From Silvibacterium dinghuense (GTDB lineage: Bacteria; Acidobacteriota; Terriglobia; Terriglobales; Acidobacteriaceae), in the NCBI RefSeq assembly GCF_004123295.1, contig NZ_SDMK01000001.1, positions 1,488,001 to 1,552,000 on the forward strand: a stretch of 64,000 nucleotides of DNA, given 5' to 3'. Both the position numbers and the translations under genes were made by a program. This document shows, piece by piece, positions 42,731 through 51,075 of the stretch. The first letter of the stretch is position 1; each line of letters opens with the position of its first letter. The notes under the pieces were generated by a model that made no database searches, was not told where the DNA came from, and worked only from the letters and a program-made list of their open reading frames with translations.

Positions 42731-44278
42731 TTAATCGAGGTAGGGCCAGCCGTCCGATGTGAATGCAATCCGGTTAATCCCAAGTGTCGGGGTACCGCTG
42801 TTGTTTCCATCGTAGTAGTGATAGACAAACGTAGGCTTGCTCGATGTCCCGGCAGTCCCGGTATCCGTATAGACGCTCCCGCCTCCGGGGCCAATCACAT
42901 TCCCATGCGTGCTCACCAGGATGGTGCCACCGCCTGCCGTCAACGCTATACCGCCGCGATCGTAATAAGGCCCTGTCACGCTCGTCGACCGCCCATAGAT
43001 CGTGCGATATGTGCTGCTCGTTCCCTCACAGCAGACATTGATCGGAGCGAAGTAGTAATAGTAGCCGTTGTAGTAATAAATGAATGGCCCCTCTTCGCCG
43101 GCGCTGCGGGAGGCGATCGTGTACATCGTCGAGTTCAGCCGCAGTCCAGTCGACGGATCCAGCTGCACCAGATGTGTGCCATCCTGCCATGAACCAAAAA
43201 CCATCCACCAGTTGCCGCTCGCATCCACAAACGGTGCCGGATCAATCGCGTTGTATGTCGTGCCAGCAGTAAAACCCCATGGATTCGTCGATGGCACCGC
43301 GCTTGAACTTGTCCACGACGAAACCACCCATCCTTTGTCAGTCCAGGGTCCATACGGCGTCGTGCTCGTCGCCACTCCTATAATCGCTTCCGCGCCCGTA
43401 GAGGGTTCATACGGAATCGAATAGTACTGGTAATAGGTTCCACCGCTGTACAGCAGACTTGGCGCCCACACATCGATGTTTTCGCCATTATTCTCGGAAG
43501 GCGGCGTCTGCAGTCCCGACCATGACGAAAAATCCGGCCCGATGATAGGACAATGGCTGTCGTCCGTAATCCAATATCCACCTTCCGTCGCCGTGCATGC
43601 TCCATAGGGTGTGCTCTCGGTTGTCAGCGTAAACTTCAACCCATCGGTCGAATATGCAATCGTCTGGTGCGTTCCGTACAGCCAGTAGAAGTGGGTCGTA
43701 GGATCCTGCAGCATGTATGGATCATGGACATAGATGCCTGTGCCGCTCACAGTAATTGGCGTCGGATACGGGCTCGTTCCCGTATTCACCAGCTCCCACT
43801 CCTGGCAGGTGCATCCGGTTGAGGTCCATTGGTCGATTGTGGCGCTTGTTGACGTGCTCGCGTCATAAACCTCGAGATACTTGTTGCTGTTCACGTTCTG
43901 GATCAGGTAATTTCCGTCGGAAGCCTGAGTAATCGTCCACAAATGGTCTGCTGTGCCGTTGTCGGCGTACTGCACAATCTGTGCGCCGTCCGCTGTCGAG
44001 GCATCCGACACTCCCAGCACCTGATGTGTCGCCATGTTTTCGATGTTGTATTCGCCATTTCCCATCGGCATGAAGTGCCACAGATGATCGGTTGTACCGT
44101 TGTCTGTCCACTGCACCACATCGGTTCCCGCTGTCTGGCTGATATCGGAAATGCCCAGCACCAGTCCGCTGTTTACGTTCTCCAGTTTGAATTCCACGCT
44201 TGTGTCTACAGTGACCTGCGCACGCCCCAGCGTCACAAGCCCTATCCATACCGCCAATACCATTGCTGCGTATTTCAT
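42731..44278 (-). CDS. Secreted GH43 arabinan-degrading enzyme with ricin-type lectin domain
   Basis: A 515-residue secreted enzyme with signal peptide (YAAMVLAVWIGLVTLGRAQ). Residues about 25-170 form a ricin-B/CBM13-like trefoil with QxW-type repeats (DHLWHF, DHLWTI, CQEWEL). The catalytic five-bladed propeller has the GH43 acids: Asp in VHDPYM, Asp in IDPAPF and Glu in EEGPFIYY, and a late HGNVIGPGGGS loop. The pattern is that of endo-1,5-alpha-L-arabinanases (GH43 subfamily 4/5 type). It would cut plant arabinan outside the cell or in the periplasm. GGAGCG precedes the ATG. Confidence 0.85.
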   Translation of the reverse strand: MKYAAMVLAVWIGLVTLGRAQVTVDTSVEFKLENVNSGLVLGISDISQTAGTDVVQWTDNGTTDHLWHFMPMGNGEYNIENMATHQVLGVSDASTADGAQIVQYADNGTADHLWTITQASDGNYLIQNVNSNKYLEVYDASTSTSATIDQWTSTGCTCQEWELVNTGTSPYPTPITVSGTGIYVHDPYMLQDPTTHFYWLYGTHQTIAYSTDGLKFTLTTESTPYGACTATEGGYWITDDSHCPIIGPDFSSWSGLQTPPSENNGENIDVWAPSLLYSGGTYYQYYSIPYEPSTGAEAIIGVATSTTPYGPWTDKGWVVSSWTSSSAVPSTNPWGFTAGTTYNAIDPAPFVDASGNWWMVFGSWQDGTHLVQLDPSTGLRLNSTMYTIASRSAGEEGPFIYYYNGYYYYFAPINVCCEGTSSTYRTIYGRSTSVTGPYYDRGGIALTAGGGTILVSTHGNVIGPGGGSVYTDTGTAGTSSKPTFVYHYYDGNNSGTPTLGINRIAFTSDGWPYLD

Positions 44279-44389
44279 GAATCGCTCCTTGCGCGAAGTG
44301 AAAGTCCGCTACGGCACTATCTGGAGAAGCCAGCGAAGCCCGCGAAAAGCATGGCGAACCGCCGGCAAGGAATCAGCCGGAATTGCGAT

Positions 44390-44558
44390 TTTCAGGAATC
44401 GTTTTCTTAAAAACTGCGAGACTCTCTCTGCCGGCGAAGTATAGGAAGACAGAAAATCAGCTGTCAATTTAATAATTCGCGCACGTAGGACTGCTTTTGG
44501 CCGCTGCTCCCAGGCTCAAGAATCCTTACGCATAAGGATTTCAGGAATCGTTTTCTTA
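44390..44558. repeat. 20-base direct repeat upstream of the GH43 gene
   Basis: TTTCAGGAATCGTTTTCTTA occurs identically at 44390-44409 and 44539-44558, 149 bases apart start to start. GAAT-CG-TTTTC within it is an imperfect palindrome centred on CG, as in LacI-family operators. The copies lie about 110 and 260 bases upstream of the GH43 ATG. Confidence 0.6.
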
Positions 44559-44673
44559 TTTGAAATTCCCTTTTGAAGCCCTTTGCGCTGGAAGAGAGAT
44601 TTCTCCGGTCTATTCCTTTGTTATCCAGACAAAGCTTCCGTATCCAGCAGCAAGCGGCGTGCCTGGGGTCATG

Positions 44674-44710
44674 CAACGATGCCGCACCTATCCTAGGTGC
44701 GGCATCGTTG
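44674..44710. terminator. 17-pair hairpin, probable (bidirectional) terminator for nrdJ
   Basis: A perfect 17-pair inverted repeat (44674-44690 with 44694-44710) with a three-base loop. In the plus direction it is followed by TTACTTTTTA. It lies about 100 bases beyond the nrdJ stop. Confidence 0.65.
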
Positions 44711-44812
44711 TTACTTTTTATCGTCTCTTACGGCACTTGCAACGAAAATAGCTTCCACTTGCAAATAATCCGGCAACGCACAAAAGAGCTCTGATGTTAT
44801 CGAGGTGATGCT

Positions 44813-47800
44813 CTAGCTGCAGCCGGAAGTAGATCCGCAGCTCATGCAGCGGTAGCAACTCCCATTGCGAACCATAATGGCTCCGCAGGTATGGCAGCTT
44901 GGCGCATCGCCCATGTCATACATCTCGCGCATGGCATCGGCTGCGTGAAAGACTCCACGATCCTCAACCTTGTCCGAAGTGCGCACCGCAGGCGAACCAA
45001 CTTCCGGCAGCAAGCCGCCCTGCGGCGCAGAGGTCGCCCCCATACCACGCGCAGGCTCATGCTGCTCGGGCGCGATCGGCGCTGCTCCCGCTGGAACAAA
45101 GCCGGCGAAGAGGCTCAACTGCTGGCCTGACAGGAAGCGCAACTGCAGCCAGCGGAAGATATAGTCCATGATCGACTTCGCATAGCCGATCTGCTCGTTG
45201 CCTGTCCATCCCGATGGCTCAAAGCGCGAGTGCGCGAACTTCTCGCACAGGACTTTGAGCGGAACTCCATGCTGGAGAGCGAGAGAAATAGCAGTGGCAA
45301 AGCTATCCATCAGGCCCGATACGGTGGAGCCCTCCTTCGCCATCTTGATGAAGATCTCACCCGGCTGCCCATTCGGATAGAGGCCGACAGTGATGTAGCC
45401 TTCATGGCCGGCCAGACCAAACTTATGCGTCAGCGAAGCACGCTCTTCCGGCAGACGATGACGAACCGCACGCGGCGGCGCGCCCACATCCTGGTCCTGC
45501 GCAGACGGCGGATTGCTTCGCGTGGCAACACCTGCCACCGCACCACTGCTAAGAGCGCTGATCGTCGCGGCAAAGGCGCCGGTCGCATCGATAACCGACT
45601 TCGCCGTGACCTCGATGCGTTCGGCAACCTTGCCTTCGAGCGTCTTCAGGTCAGCGACCTCAGCCGGCTTGCCGAAGGCGAGCGCAGTGAGTACACGCTC
45701 GGCCGCGGCATTGAGTTCCACCGTCGCGCCATCCTTCTTGATCTCCTTGGCCTTGTTGCCGTCGGAGACATTGAGCGGCTGCGCGCCCTTCGAACCATCG
45801 CGATAGATCGCGACAGCCTTCAATCCCTGGCGCCAGCTCTCGGTATAGGCCTCGGCGATGTCGTCGATCGTGCAATCGTGCGGCAGGTTGACGGTCTTTG
45901 AGATCGCGCCCGAGAGAAACGGTTGCGTGGCCGACATCATCTTGATGTGGCCCATGTAGTGAATCGAGCGCGTGCCCTTGGCCGGCTTGAACGAGCAATC
46001 GAAGACGGCCAGATGCTCGGGCTTGATGCCGGGCGCACCCTCAATGGTTCCCGTGGCATCGATGTAGCTGACGATCACGTCCACCTGGTCGTTGTTGTAG
46101 CCGAGCTTGAAGAGCGCAGCCGGGACCGTGTTGTTCACGATCTTGATCATGCCGCCGCCGACCAGCTTCTTATACTTCACCAGTGCAAGATCGGGCTCGA
46201 TGCCGGTGGTGTCGCAATCCATCATGAAGCCGATGGTTCCCGTCGGAGCAAGCACCGTCACCTGCGAGTTGCGATAGCCGTGCTTCTCGCCGTGCGCGAG
46301 CGCCTTGTCCCAGCAATCCTTCGAGGCCACGATGAGCGCGTCGAGCTGGGGCACAACGAAAGGCTCGGCACTCGTCTTCGATTTGCCGATGTGGTTCACT
46401 TCGGCGCGATGCATACGGATGACGTCGAGGAACGGCTCGCGGTTGACATAGAAGCCGGGGCAGGCTCCGCCTTCGTGCGCGGTGGAAGCCGTCAGCGGCG
46501 TGGCCGAGGCCAGCGCCGGGCACTTCTCCGCAATGCGCGAAGACTGCAGGTACGCCTCACCGCACATGATGGCAGTGAGCGTCGCGGCGAAGTCGCGGCC
46601 CGCGTCCGAGTCATACGGCAGGCCGAAGGCCATCAACAGCGCACCGAGGTTTGCGTAGCCGAGACCCAGCGGACGATAGTCATGCGAGTTGCGGCCGATC
46701 ATCTCCGTCGGATAACCGGAGTTATCGACGAGAATCTCCATCGCCGTAATCATGATGTCGATCGCTGTGCGATACGCCTCGATATCGAATGTGCCTGCCG
46801 GAGTTACAAATTTCAGCAGGTTGAAGCTCGCCAGGTTGCAGGCCGAGTTATCGAGGAACATGTACTCCGAGCAGGGATTCGAGGCATGGATGCGCGCCGT
46901 GTTCTTCGACGTGTGCCACTTGTTGATGGTGGTGTCGTACTGCATGCCCGGATCGCCGCACTGCCAGGTGGCTTCGGCAATCTTGTGCATCAGATCGCGC
47001 GCCTTATAGCTCTTCACCGGCGCGCCATCCTTCACTGCCTTCGTCGAGAACTCGCCGTCCTTCTCCACTGCGCGCATGAACTCGTCGTTGACGCGCACGG
47101 AGTTGTTCGCATTCTGGAAGAAGATCGAGCTGTAAGCCTCGGAGTCCGGGCCTGACGAGCCGTCGTAGCCCTCGCGCATCAGCGCCCAGGCCTTGGCCTC
47201 TTCCTTCATCTTGCATTCGACGAAATCGACAATATCCGGATGGTCGACGTTGAGGATCACCATCTTCGCTGCGCGACGTGTCTTGCCGCCGGACTTGATG
47301 ACGCCAGCGAAGGCGTCGAAGCCGCGCATGAAGCTCAGCGGACCGGAGGCCGTGCCGCCGCCCGAGAGCAGCTCCATCGAGCCGCGCAGCGTGGAGAGAT
47401 TGGTGCCCGTGCCCGAGCCCCACTTGAAGAGCATGCCCTCGGTCTTGGCCAGAGTCAGGATCGAATCCAGCGAGTCCTCGACTGCATTGATGAAGCAGGC
47501 CGAGCACTGCGGCTTGCGATAGCCGGTCACCGAAAACTCAACAGCACACGTGTGCTGGTTCCAGTGCCAGTTCTGCGCGTCGGAATTCGGCTCCAGCCGG
47601 TCGCACCCCACGTTGAACCACACCGGCGAGTTGAAGGCCGCCTTCTGCGTCACCAGCAGGTGGGCGAGCTCGTCGTGAAAGATCGCTGCATCTTCCGCCG
47701 TGGCGAAGTAGCCGCCATTCAGTCCCCAGTCGCGAACGGTCTCGGCCACGCGGCTTACGAGCTGGCGAACGCCGGTCTCGCGCTCAGGCGTGTCGAGCTG

Positions 47801-48067
47801 GCCGTGCAGATACTTCGAGGCGACGATATTGGTCGCCGTCATCGACCAGTCGACCGGCACCTCCACGCCCTTCTGCTCGAAGATCGTCTTGCCGGAAGCA
47901 TCCGTAATCGCTGCGGTGCGGTGTTCCCAGTGCACCTCGTCGTAGGGCGAAACATTCTCCTTGGAGAAAAAGCGCTCGAAGCGCAGCGCATGGCTCGCAG
48001 CTGCGCGTCCCGCATCGCTGACAGTTGTGGAAGCGGTGGCTACCGTTTTTTTTGTGGCCTCTGCCAT
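44813..48067 (-). CDS. nrdJ: Adenosylcobalamin-dependent (class II) ribonucleoside-diphosphate reductase
   Basis: The 1084-residue enzyme reduces ribonucleotides to deoxyribonucleotides using a B12-derived thiyl radical. Landmarks: KAAFNSPVWFNVG and CSACFINAVEDSLDSI near 150-205, GSGTGTNLSTLRG, the active-site NPCSEYMFLDNSACNLASFN with the radical Cys and catalytic Glu, PTGTIGFMMDCDTTGIEPD, and a C-terminal Cys-rich tail (CHTCGAIMVRNGSCYRCMSC) that shuttles electrons from thioredoxin. It acts in the cytosol and works with or without oxygen. No other RNR gene is in the window. AAGGAG lies ten bases before the ATG; the leader is about 220 bases long and has a candidate NrdR site upstream. Confidence 0.95.
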   Translation of the reverse strand: MAEATKKTVATASTTVSDAGRAAASHALRFERFFSKENVSPYDEVHWEHRTAAITDASGKTIFEQKGVEVPVDWSMTATNIVASKYLHGQLDTPERETGVRQLVSRVAETVRDWGLNGGYFATAEDAAIFHDELAHLLVTQKAAFNSPVWFNVGCDRLEPNSDAQNWHWNQHTCAVEFSVTGYRKPQCSACFINAVEDSLDSILTLAKTEGMLFKWGSGTGTNLSTLRGSMELLSGGGTASGPLSFMRGFDAFAGVIKSGGKTRRAAKMVILNVDHPDIVDFVECKMKEEAKAWALMREGYDGSSGPDSEAYSSIFFQNANNSVRVNDEFMRAVEKDGEFSTKAVKDGAPVKSYKARDLMHKIAEATWQCGDPGMQYDTTINKWHTSKNTARIHASNPCSEYMFLDNSACNLASFNLLKFVTPAGTFDIEAYRTAIDIMITAMEILVDNSGYPTEMIGRNSHDYRPLGLGYANLGALLMAFGLPYDSDAGRDFAATLTAIMCGEAYLQSSRIAEKCPALASATPLTASTAHEGGACPGFYVNREPFLDVIRMHRAEVNHIGKSKTSAEPFVVPQLDALIVASKDCWDKALAHGEKHGYRNSQVTVLAPTGTIGFMMDCDTTGIEPDLALVKYKKLVGGGMIKIVNNTVPAALFKLGYNNDQVDVIVSYIDATGTIEGAPGIKPEHLAVFDCSFKPAKGTRSIHYMGHIKMMSATQPFLSGAISKTVNLPHDCTIDDIAEAYTESWRQGLKAVAIYRDGSKGAQPLNVSDGNKAKEIKKDGATVELNAAAERVLTALAFGKPAEVADLKTLEGKVAERIEVTAKSVIDATGAFAATISALSSGAVAGVATRSNPPSAQDQDVGAPPRAVRHRLPEERASLTHKFGLAGHEGYITVGLYPNGQPGEIFIKMAKEGSTVSGLMDSFATAISLALQHGVPLKVLCEKFAHSRFEPSGWTGNEQIGYAKSIMDYIFRWLQLRFLSGQQLSLFAGFVPAGAAPIAPEQHEPARGMGATSAPQGGLLPEVGSPAVRTSDKVEDRGVFHAADAMREMYDMGDAPSCHTCGAIMVRNGSCYRCMSCGSTSGCS

Positions 48068-48288
48068 AAAGTCCTAACTCCTTCCAAAGGGGAGGTTCCA
48101 TGTCGAACGGCCACGCATCCGCGGCCAAAACGTTAACGCTGCGATCAACAGGTGGATCGCAAGAAAAACAAGGTCGAACTGGAAAATTGGCGTCGGGATT
48201 CACAGGTTGCCGGGCTTCAGCCGCTCTCTGGCCGTGCTCAGCATCAGCGTTCGAAGGTCCCGGGGCCGCCACCGATACCACCGGCCGC
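48068..48288 (-). promoter_or_regulatory. Long structured nrdJ 5' leader with SAM-riboswitch-like core
   Basis: If transcription starts near 48289, the leader is about 220 bases. On the minus strand it contains TGAAGCCCGGCAACC followed 13 bases later by GCCAATT, both matching core segments of SAM-I riboswitches. A GCGATC/GATCGC hairpin lies nearer the gene. The conserved 5' kink-turn segment (GGAGGGA) is not visible, so this may be chance. Confidence 0.25.
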
Positions 48289-48295
48289 AGTACGG

Positions 48296-48324
48296 AAAGT
48301 ACCTCTGTGAATGGTATGTGTCAA
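48296..48324 (-). promoter_or_regulatory. Candidate sigma-70 promoter of nrdJ
   Basis: On the minus strand TTGACA (48324-48319) and TACTTT (48301-48296) are separated by 17 bases. This is the best promoter-like sequence upstream of nrdJ and sits just downstream of the NrdR-like box. Confidence 0.5.
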
Positions 48325-48331
48325 GCCACAA

Positions 48332-48347
48332 CCACTACATCTAGTAT
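48332..48347. promoter_or_regulatory. NrdR-box-like operator upstream of nrdJ
   Basis: CCACTACATCTAGTAT agrees with the NrdR-box consensus acaCwAtATaTwGtgt at 12 of 16 positions, including all the invariant ones. It ends seven bases upstream of the predicted -35. NrdR is the common repressor of ribonucleotide reductase genes. Its usual second box about 31 bases away was not found. Confidence 0.5.
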
Positions 48348-48541
48348 ACGCCGCGCACCAGAACAGCTACGTCCCTCATTTTCCGGGGATTCTCCTGTGG
48401 AAGAATCCGCCCCCCTACGGCGGAGGCGGCCCCGGCAACTTCATGAGCTGCGTCTGCGGTTTAGGGCCAGGCCACACAATTACTATTCAGTAAACAAATT
48501 CCGCACGCAGGTAAGCGGCATCCGGCTCACCGAACGAGCCT

Positions 48542-48853
48542 AGAGCCTGTTATGAACTTTCGCGCGGCGGACGCTGGGAGCCAATTTTTACGAGATCGAG
48601 GAGCGAGTTGCGACGGATATCGGGCTATATCCGAGCAGCGAGCGACGAAGAGATCGGGAAAATTGGCCCCAGCCCTGAAGGGTTGCGGGGAAAATCGGCC
48701 CATACTTCGTTGTCGGCCTCACCTAGGAATAGCCTAAGCCTTCGTCCTCCGCCTCGTCTCCCACCCCACGGACCAGGACCTGTCCGTGGGGACCCCGGTC
48801 TTGGCCGATTTTCCCACGCAACGCCGCTCGCGCGAAAGTTCATAACAGGCTCT
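48542..48853. mobile_element. MITE-like element with 25-bp perfect terminal inverted repeats
   Basis: The 312-base element is bounded by identical inverted repeats at 48542-48566 and 48829-48853 that begin AGAGCCTGTTATGAAC. Inside are a second imperfect inverted pair (around 48685-48704 and 48803-48822, core GGGAAAATCGGCC) and a ten-pair hairpin (48764-48773 with 48782-48791). No transposase is encoded; small frames inside have no family likeness. The flanks are CTA and TTA if the element starts at GAGCC, compatible with a diverged TNA target duplication like those of some IS5-group elements. It lies between nrdJ and the nitroreductase gene. Confidence 0.7.
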
Positions 48854-49056
48854 TAGCTCCGCATCCCTGCCCTCACAAGATGCAGGAACGGTGCATATCC
48901 TGTGCAAACCTGTGCAAAGTGTGGATAACCGGTCCAGGCGTGAGCCGGCGCAGGGGAGAGCGTCTCAGACCTACAATAGGCACGGTCTTTTCTTCGACCC
49001 TGCATCCGCCGTCCTGAATCCAACCCATTACCGGGAGATTTCCCTGGGAGAATGTC
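48854..49056. other. Upstream region of the nitroreductase gene
   Basis: About 200 bases with two adjacent CCTGTGCAAA-type repeats (48899-48918) and one TGTGGATAA (48920-48928), the complement of a DnaA box. No gene is supported. A GGGAGA-like site lies before the ATG at 49057. Confidence 0.35.
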
Positions 49057-49689
49057 ATGCCGCAGAACCACGAATCGGAAAAGCTGAAGGAACTGGAAAA
49101 GCTGAAACACGCCCCCGCCACACCGGGTGTGATCGAGGAAATCCTGCAGCGCTGGAGTCCGCGCGCCTTTGCTGACACGCCTGTCGCCCCGGAAGAGCTC
49201 AAGGAAGCCTTCGAAGCCGCCCGCTGGGCCGCCTCCTCCTTCAACGAGCAGCCCTGGCGCTTCCTCGTCGGGCATAAGGGCGACGAGACCTACGAGAAGA
49301 TCTTCGCCTCGCTCGTGGAATTCAATCAGAGCTGGGCCAGGCGCGCACCCGTGCTCATCCTCTCTGTCGCAAAAAAGACCTTTACCCAGAATGGCTCCCC
49401 GAACTACTACGCACTGCATGATGTAGGCGCAGCCACGGCCTACCTCGCACTTGGAGCGACGAAGCTCGGCTTCCATACTCACTCCATGGCCGGCTTCGAC
49501 CGCGAGAAGGCGCAGAAACTCTTCGGCATCCCCGAAGACTTCGAGCCGGGCGCAGTCACTGCGCTTGGCTACCTCGGCGATCCCGAGGTTCTCTCCGATC
49601 ACGCGAAGCAGATGGAACTCTCTCCCCGCCAGCGGAAGCCTCTCTCGGAGATCGTCCTCTCCGCCTGGGACAAGCCTCACAGCTTTTAA
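49057..49689 (+). CDS. Nitroreductase family flavoprotein
   Basis: The 210-residue protein matches the nitroreductase/FMN-dependent oxidoreductase family. RWSPRAFADTPV at the N-terminus and FEAARWAASSFNEQPWRFLV are the typical FMN-phosphate and isoalloxazine binding segments. YALHDVGAATAYLALGATKLG is the dimer helix, and the C-terminus contains VTALGYLGDPE. Such enzymes reduce nitro compounds, quinones or other acceptors with NAD(P)H; the natural substrate is not predictable. A helical N-terminal extension rich in Lys/Glu (residues 5-20) precedes the domain. It is monocistronic, lying between two repeat-bearing gaps. Confidence 0.88.
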   Translation: MPQNHESEKLKELEKLKHAPATPGVIEEILQRWSPRAFADTPVAPEELKEAFEAARWAASSFNEQPWRFLVGHKGDETYEKIFASLVEFNQSWARRAPVLILSVAKKTFTQNGSPNYYALHDVGAATAYLALGATKLGFHTHSMAGFDREKAQKLFGIPEDFEPGAVTALGYLGDPEVLSDHAKQMELSPRQRKPLSEIVLSAWDKPHSF

Positions 49690-49695
49690 CTGCTA

Positions 49696-49973
49696 CGCGC
49701 AGGGCGACACGCCTTCGGCCCCTCCGCTCCCTCTGGTCGCGATCAAGCACGGTAACAGGAATCACCTCAAATCCCGTAGCACAGCACCCAACCCCGCCGG
49801 GTGGTCCATTCAAGCCGGTGTTGGCTTGAGTGGGGTAGCTCAGGGCTCAAATAAAAATCCCACGTCTCAACTGCGAGACGTGGGGCACCCGGGCTCTTTT
49901 CTCTTTCAAGAGAACAAAATCTCAATCGCGACCAGAAGAGGAAGCGGAGGCCGAAGGCGGATCGCCCTGCGCG
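49696..49973. repeat. Long palindromic intergenic repeat with inner hairpin
   Basis: Two arms of about 48 bases (49696-49743 and 49925-49973) are imperfect inverted copies of each other; both contain the GGGCGA..CGCCTTC and CTCCGCT..CTGGTCGCGAT blocks. Between them is a ten-pair stem (49859-49868 with 49875-49884) that may end transcription of the nitroreductase gene. The block CAGGGCGATCCGCCTTC in the right arm recurs exactly at 52168-52184. No gene is supported from 49690 to 50068. Confidence 0.65.
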
Positions 49974-50068
49974 AAGCAGCCCGTAATCACGACGGTTCCA
50001 CAGCTTCTGTTGTCATCGGATCTTCATCACGTTTCGGCACAACCTGCGCATAGTCTGACGATTTGAGC

Positions 50069-51013
50069 ATGCGTCGCGTCCTCTTCTTCCTTAATCCGCT
50101 GCTGATGCAGCGCCGCAACCGCCGCGCCCTCGTCGAGGGCCTCGCCCACCAGCTTCGCGGGGAGGGCTGCGAAGTCGAGCTGCAGGACACGCTTTCTGCG
50201 CACTCCGCGGGAGAGCAGGCAAAGGAAGCCGTCGCTGCCGGCTTCGATACCCTCTTTGTCTGCGGTGGCGACGGCACGCTCTTTCAGGTCATCCAGGGCG
50301 TCGCCGGCTCCGAGGCCGCCATCGGCATCATCCCCTTCGGCACCGGCAACGTCCTCGCCCAGAACCTGCGCCTGCCCCGCGATCCCGTCTCCGCCTTTGC
50401 TCTTCTTCGCAGCGCACAAGCAGTTTCCGTCCCGCTCGGCCGTATCACCTGCAAGAGTCCCGGCCATGCGCAGGACCGCACCTGGTACTTCACCATCGCC
50501 GCCGGCATGGGCGTCCATGCCGCGCTCATGAACCTCGCCCCAACTGGAAACGGCAAGCGCGTCGGCGGCCGCGCAGCTTACTTCACCGGCGGCATCCGCC
50601 TGCTTCTCCAGCACCCGGTCGATCCCTTCGATCTGCAACTGACGCTCGCCGATGGCAGCGAGCGCACACTCCGCGCCAGCGAGCTCATCGCCGTCCGTGT
50701 ACCCGAGATCAACATCTGGAGGCCGGGCGGCAATCTCGAAGCTCCGTTGCTGCAGGTTGCCGTCGTTCCTGAAACGACGCGCCTCGGCCTCGCTCACGCC
50801 AGCTATCACGCCCTGCTCACGCGCAAGAGCAGCGGCCACTCGCGACTGCCCTACCCCGAATACCTCACGGCCACGCAGCTGGCCTGCCGCCCCATCCAGA
50901 GCCACGTGTATCAGTCGCCTTTGCTGGTGGAGGCAGACGGCGAGGTCATCGGCCTCAAGCGTGCGACCATCACCATCGCCCAGCGCCGTCTCCGCCTGCT
51001 CTGGCCGCGCTGA
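50069..51013 (+). CDS. Diacylglycerol/sphingosine kinase-like lipid kinase (YegS/DgkB family)
   Basis: I use the ATG at 50069; a TTG two codons earlier is possible. The 314-residue cytosolic or membrane-associated protein has the DAGK catalytic signature: FFLNPLLMQRRNR near the N-terminus, LFVCGGDGTLFQVIQGV with the GGDGT ATP-binding motif, and IGIIPFGTGNVLAQNL. A C-terminal beta domain (SPLLVEADGEVIGLKRATI) completes the family layout. The substrate could be diacylglycerol, ceramide-type lipid or phosphatidylglycerol. It stands alone between repeat-bearing gaps upstream and a same-strand aldo/keto reductase gene 62 bases downstream. Confidence 0.88.
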   Translation: MRRVLFFLNPLLMQRRNRRALVEGLAHQLRGEGCEVELQDTLSAHSAGEQAKEAVAAGFDTLFVCGGDGTLFQVIQGVAGSEAAIGIIPFGTGNVLAQNLRLPRDPVSAFALLRSAQAVSVPLGRITCKSPGHAQDRTWYFTIAAGMGVHAALMNLAPTGNGKRVGGRAAYFTGGIRLLLQHPVDPFDLQLTLADGSERTLRASELIAVRVPEINIWRPGGNLEAPLLQVAVVPETTRLGLAHASYHALLTRKSSGHSRLPYPEYLTATQLACRPIQSHVYQSPLLVEADGEVIGLKRATITIAQRRLRLLWPR

Positions 51014-51075
51014 CCTCCGAAGCATTGCGGCGGCATTCTCCGCACCGTCCTCATGCCGGTGGGCATCCAAACAGC

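Larger units (their letters stand above)
44279..44812. other. Intergenic region between GH43 and nrdJ genes
   Basis: The 534 bases hold the GH43 promoter region, a 20-base direct repeat and a 17-pair hairpin near the nrdJ 3' end (both listed separately). Small frames here, for example on the minus strand at 44464-44676, show no family likeness and I do not accept them as genes. Confidence 0.4.

Noticed and set aside
45923-47155. 410-residue plus-strand frame opposite nrdJ, and a similar 298-residue frame at 47240-48136.
   Set aside because: Antisense shadow of a strongly conserved gene in GC-rich DNA; composition rich in Arg/His/Val, no family likeness.
48920-48928. Perfect DnaA-box sequence (TGTGGATAA).
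   Set aside because: A single box without an AT-rich unwinding region or neighbouring dnaA/dnaN genes does not mark an origin.
49828-49850. GGGGTAGCTCAGG resembling the 5' end of a tRNA.
   Set aside because: No anticodon arm or T-arm (GTTCRANYC) follows; the sequence continues into a terminator-like hairpin.
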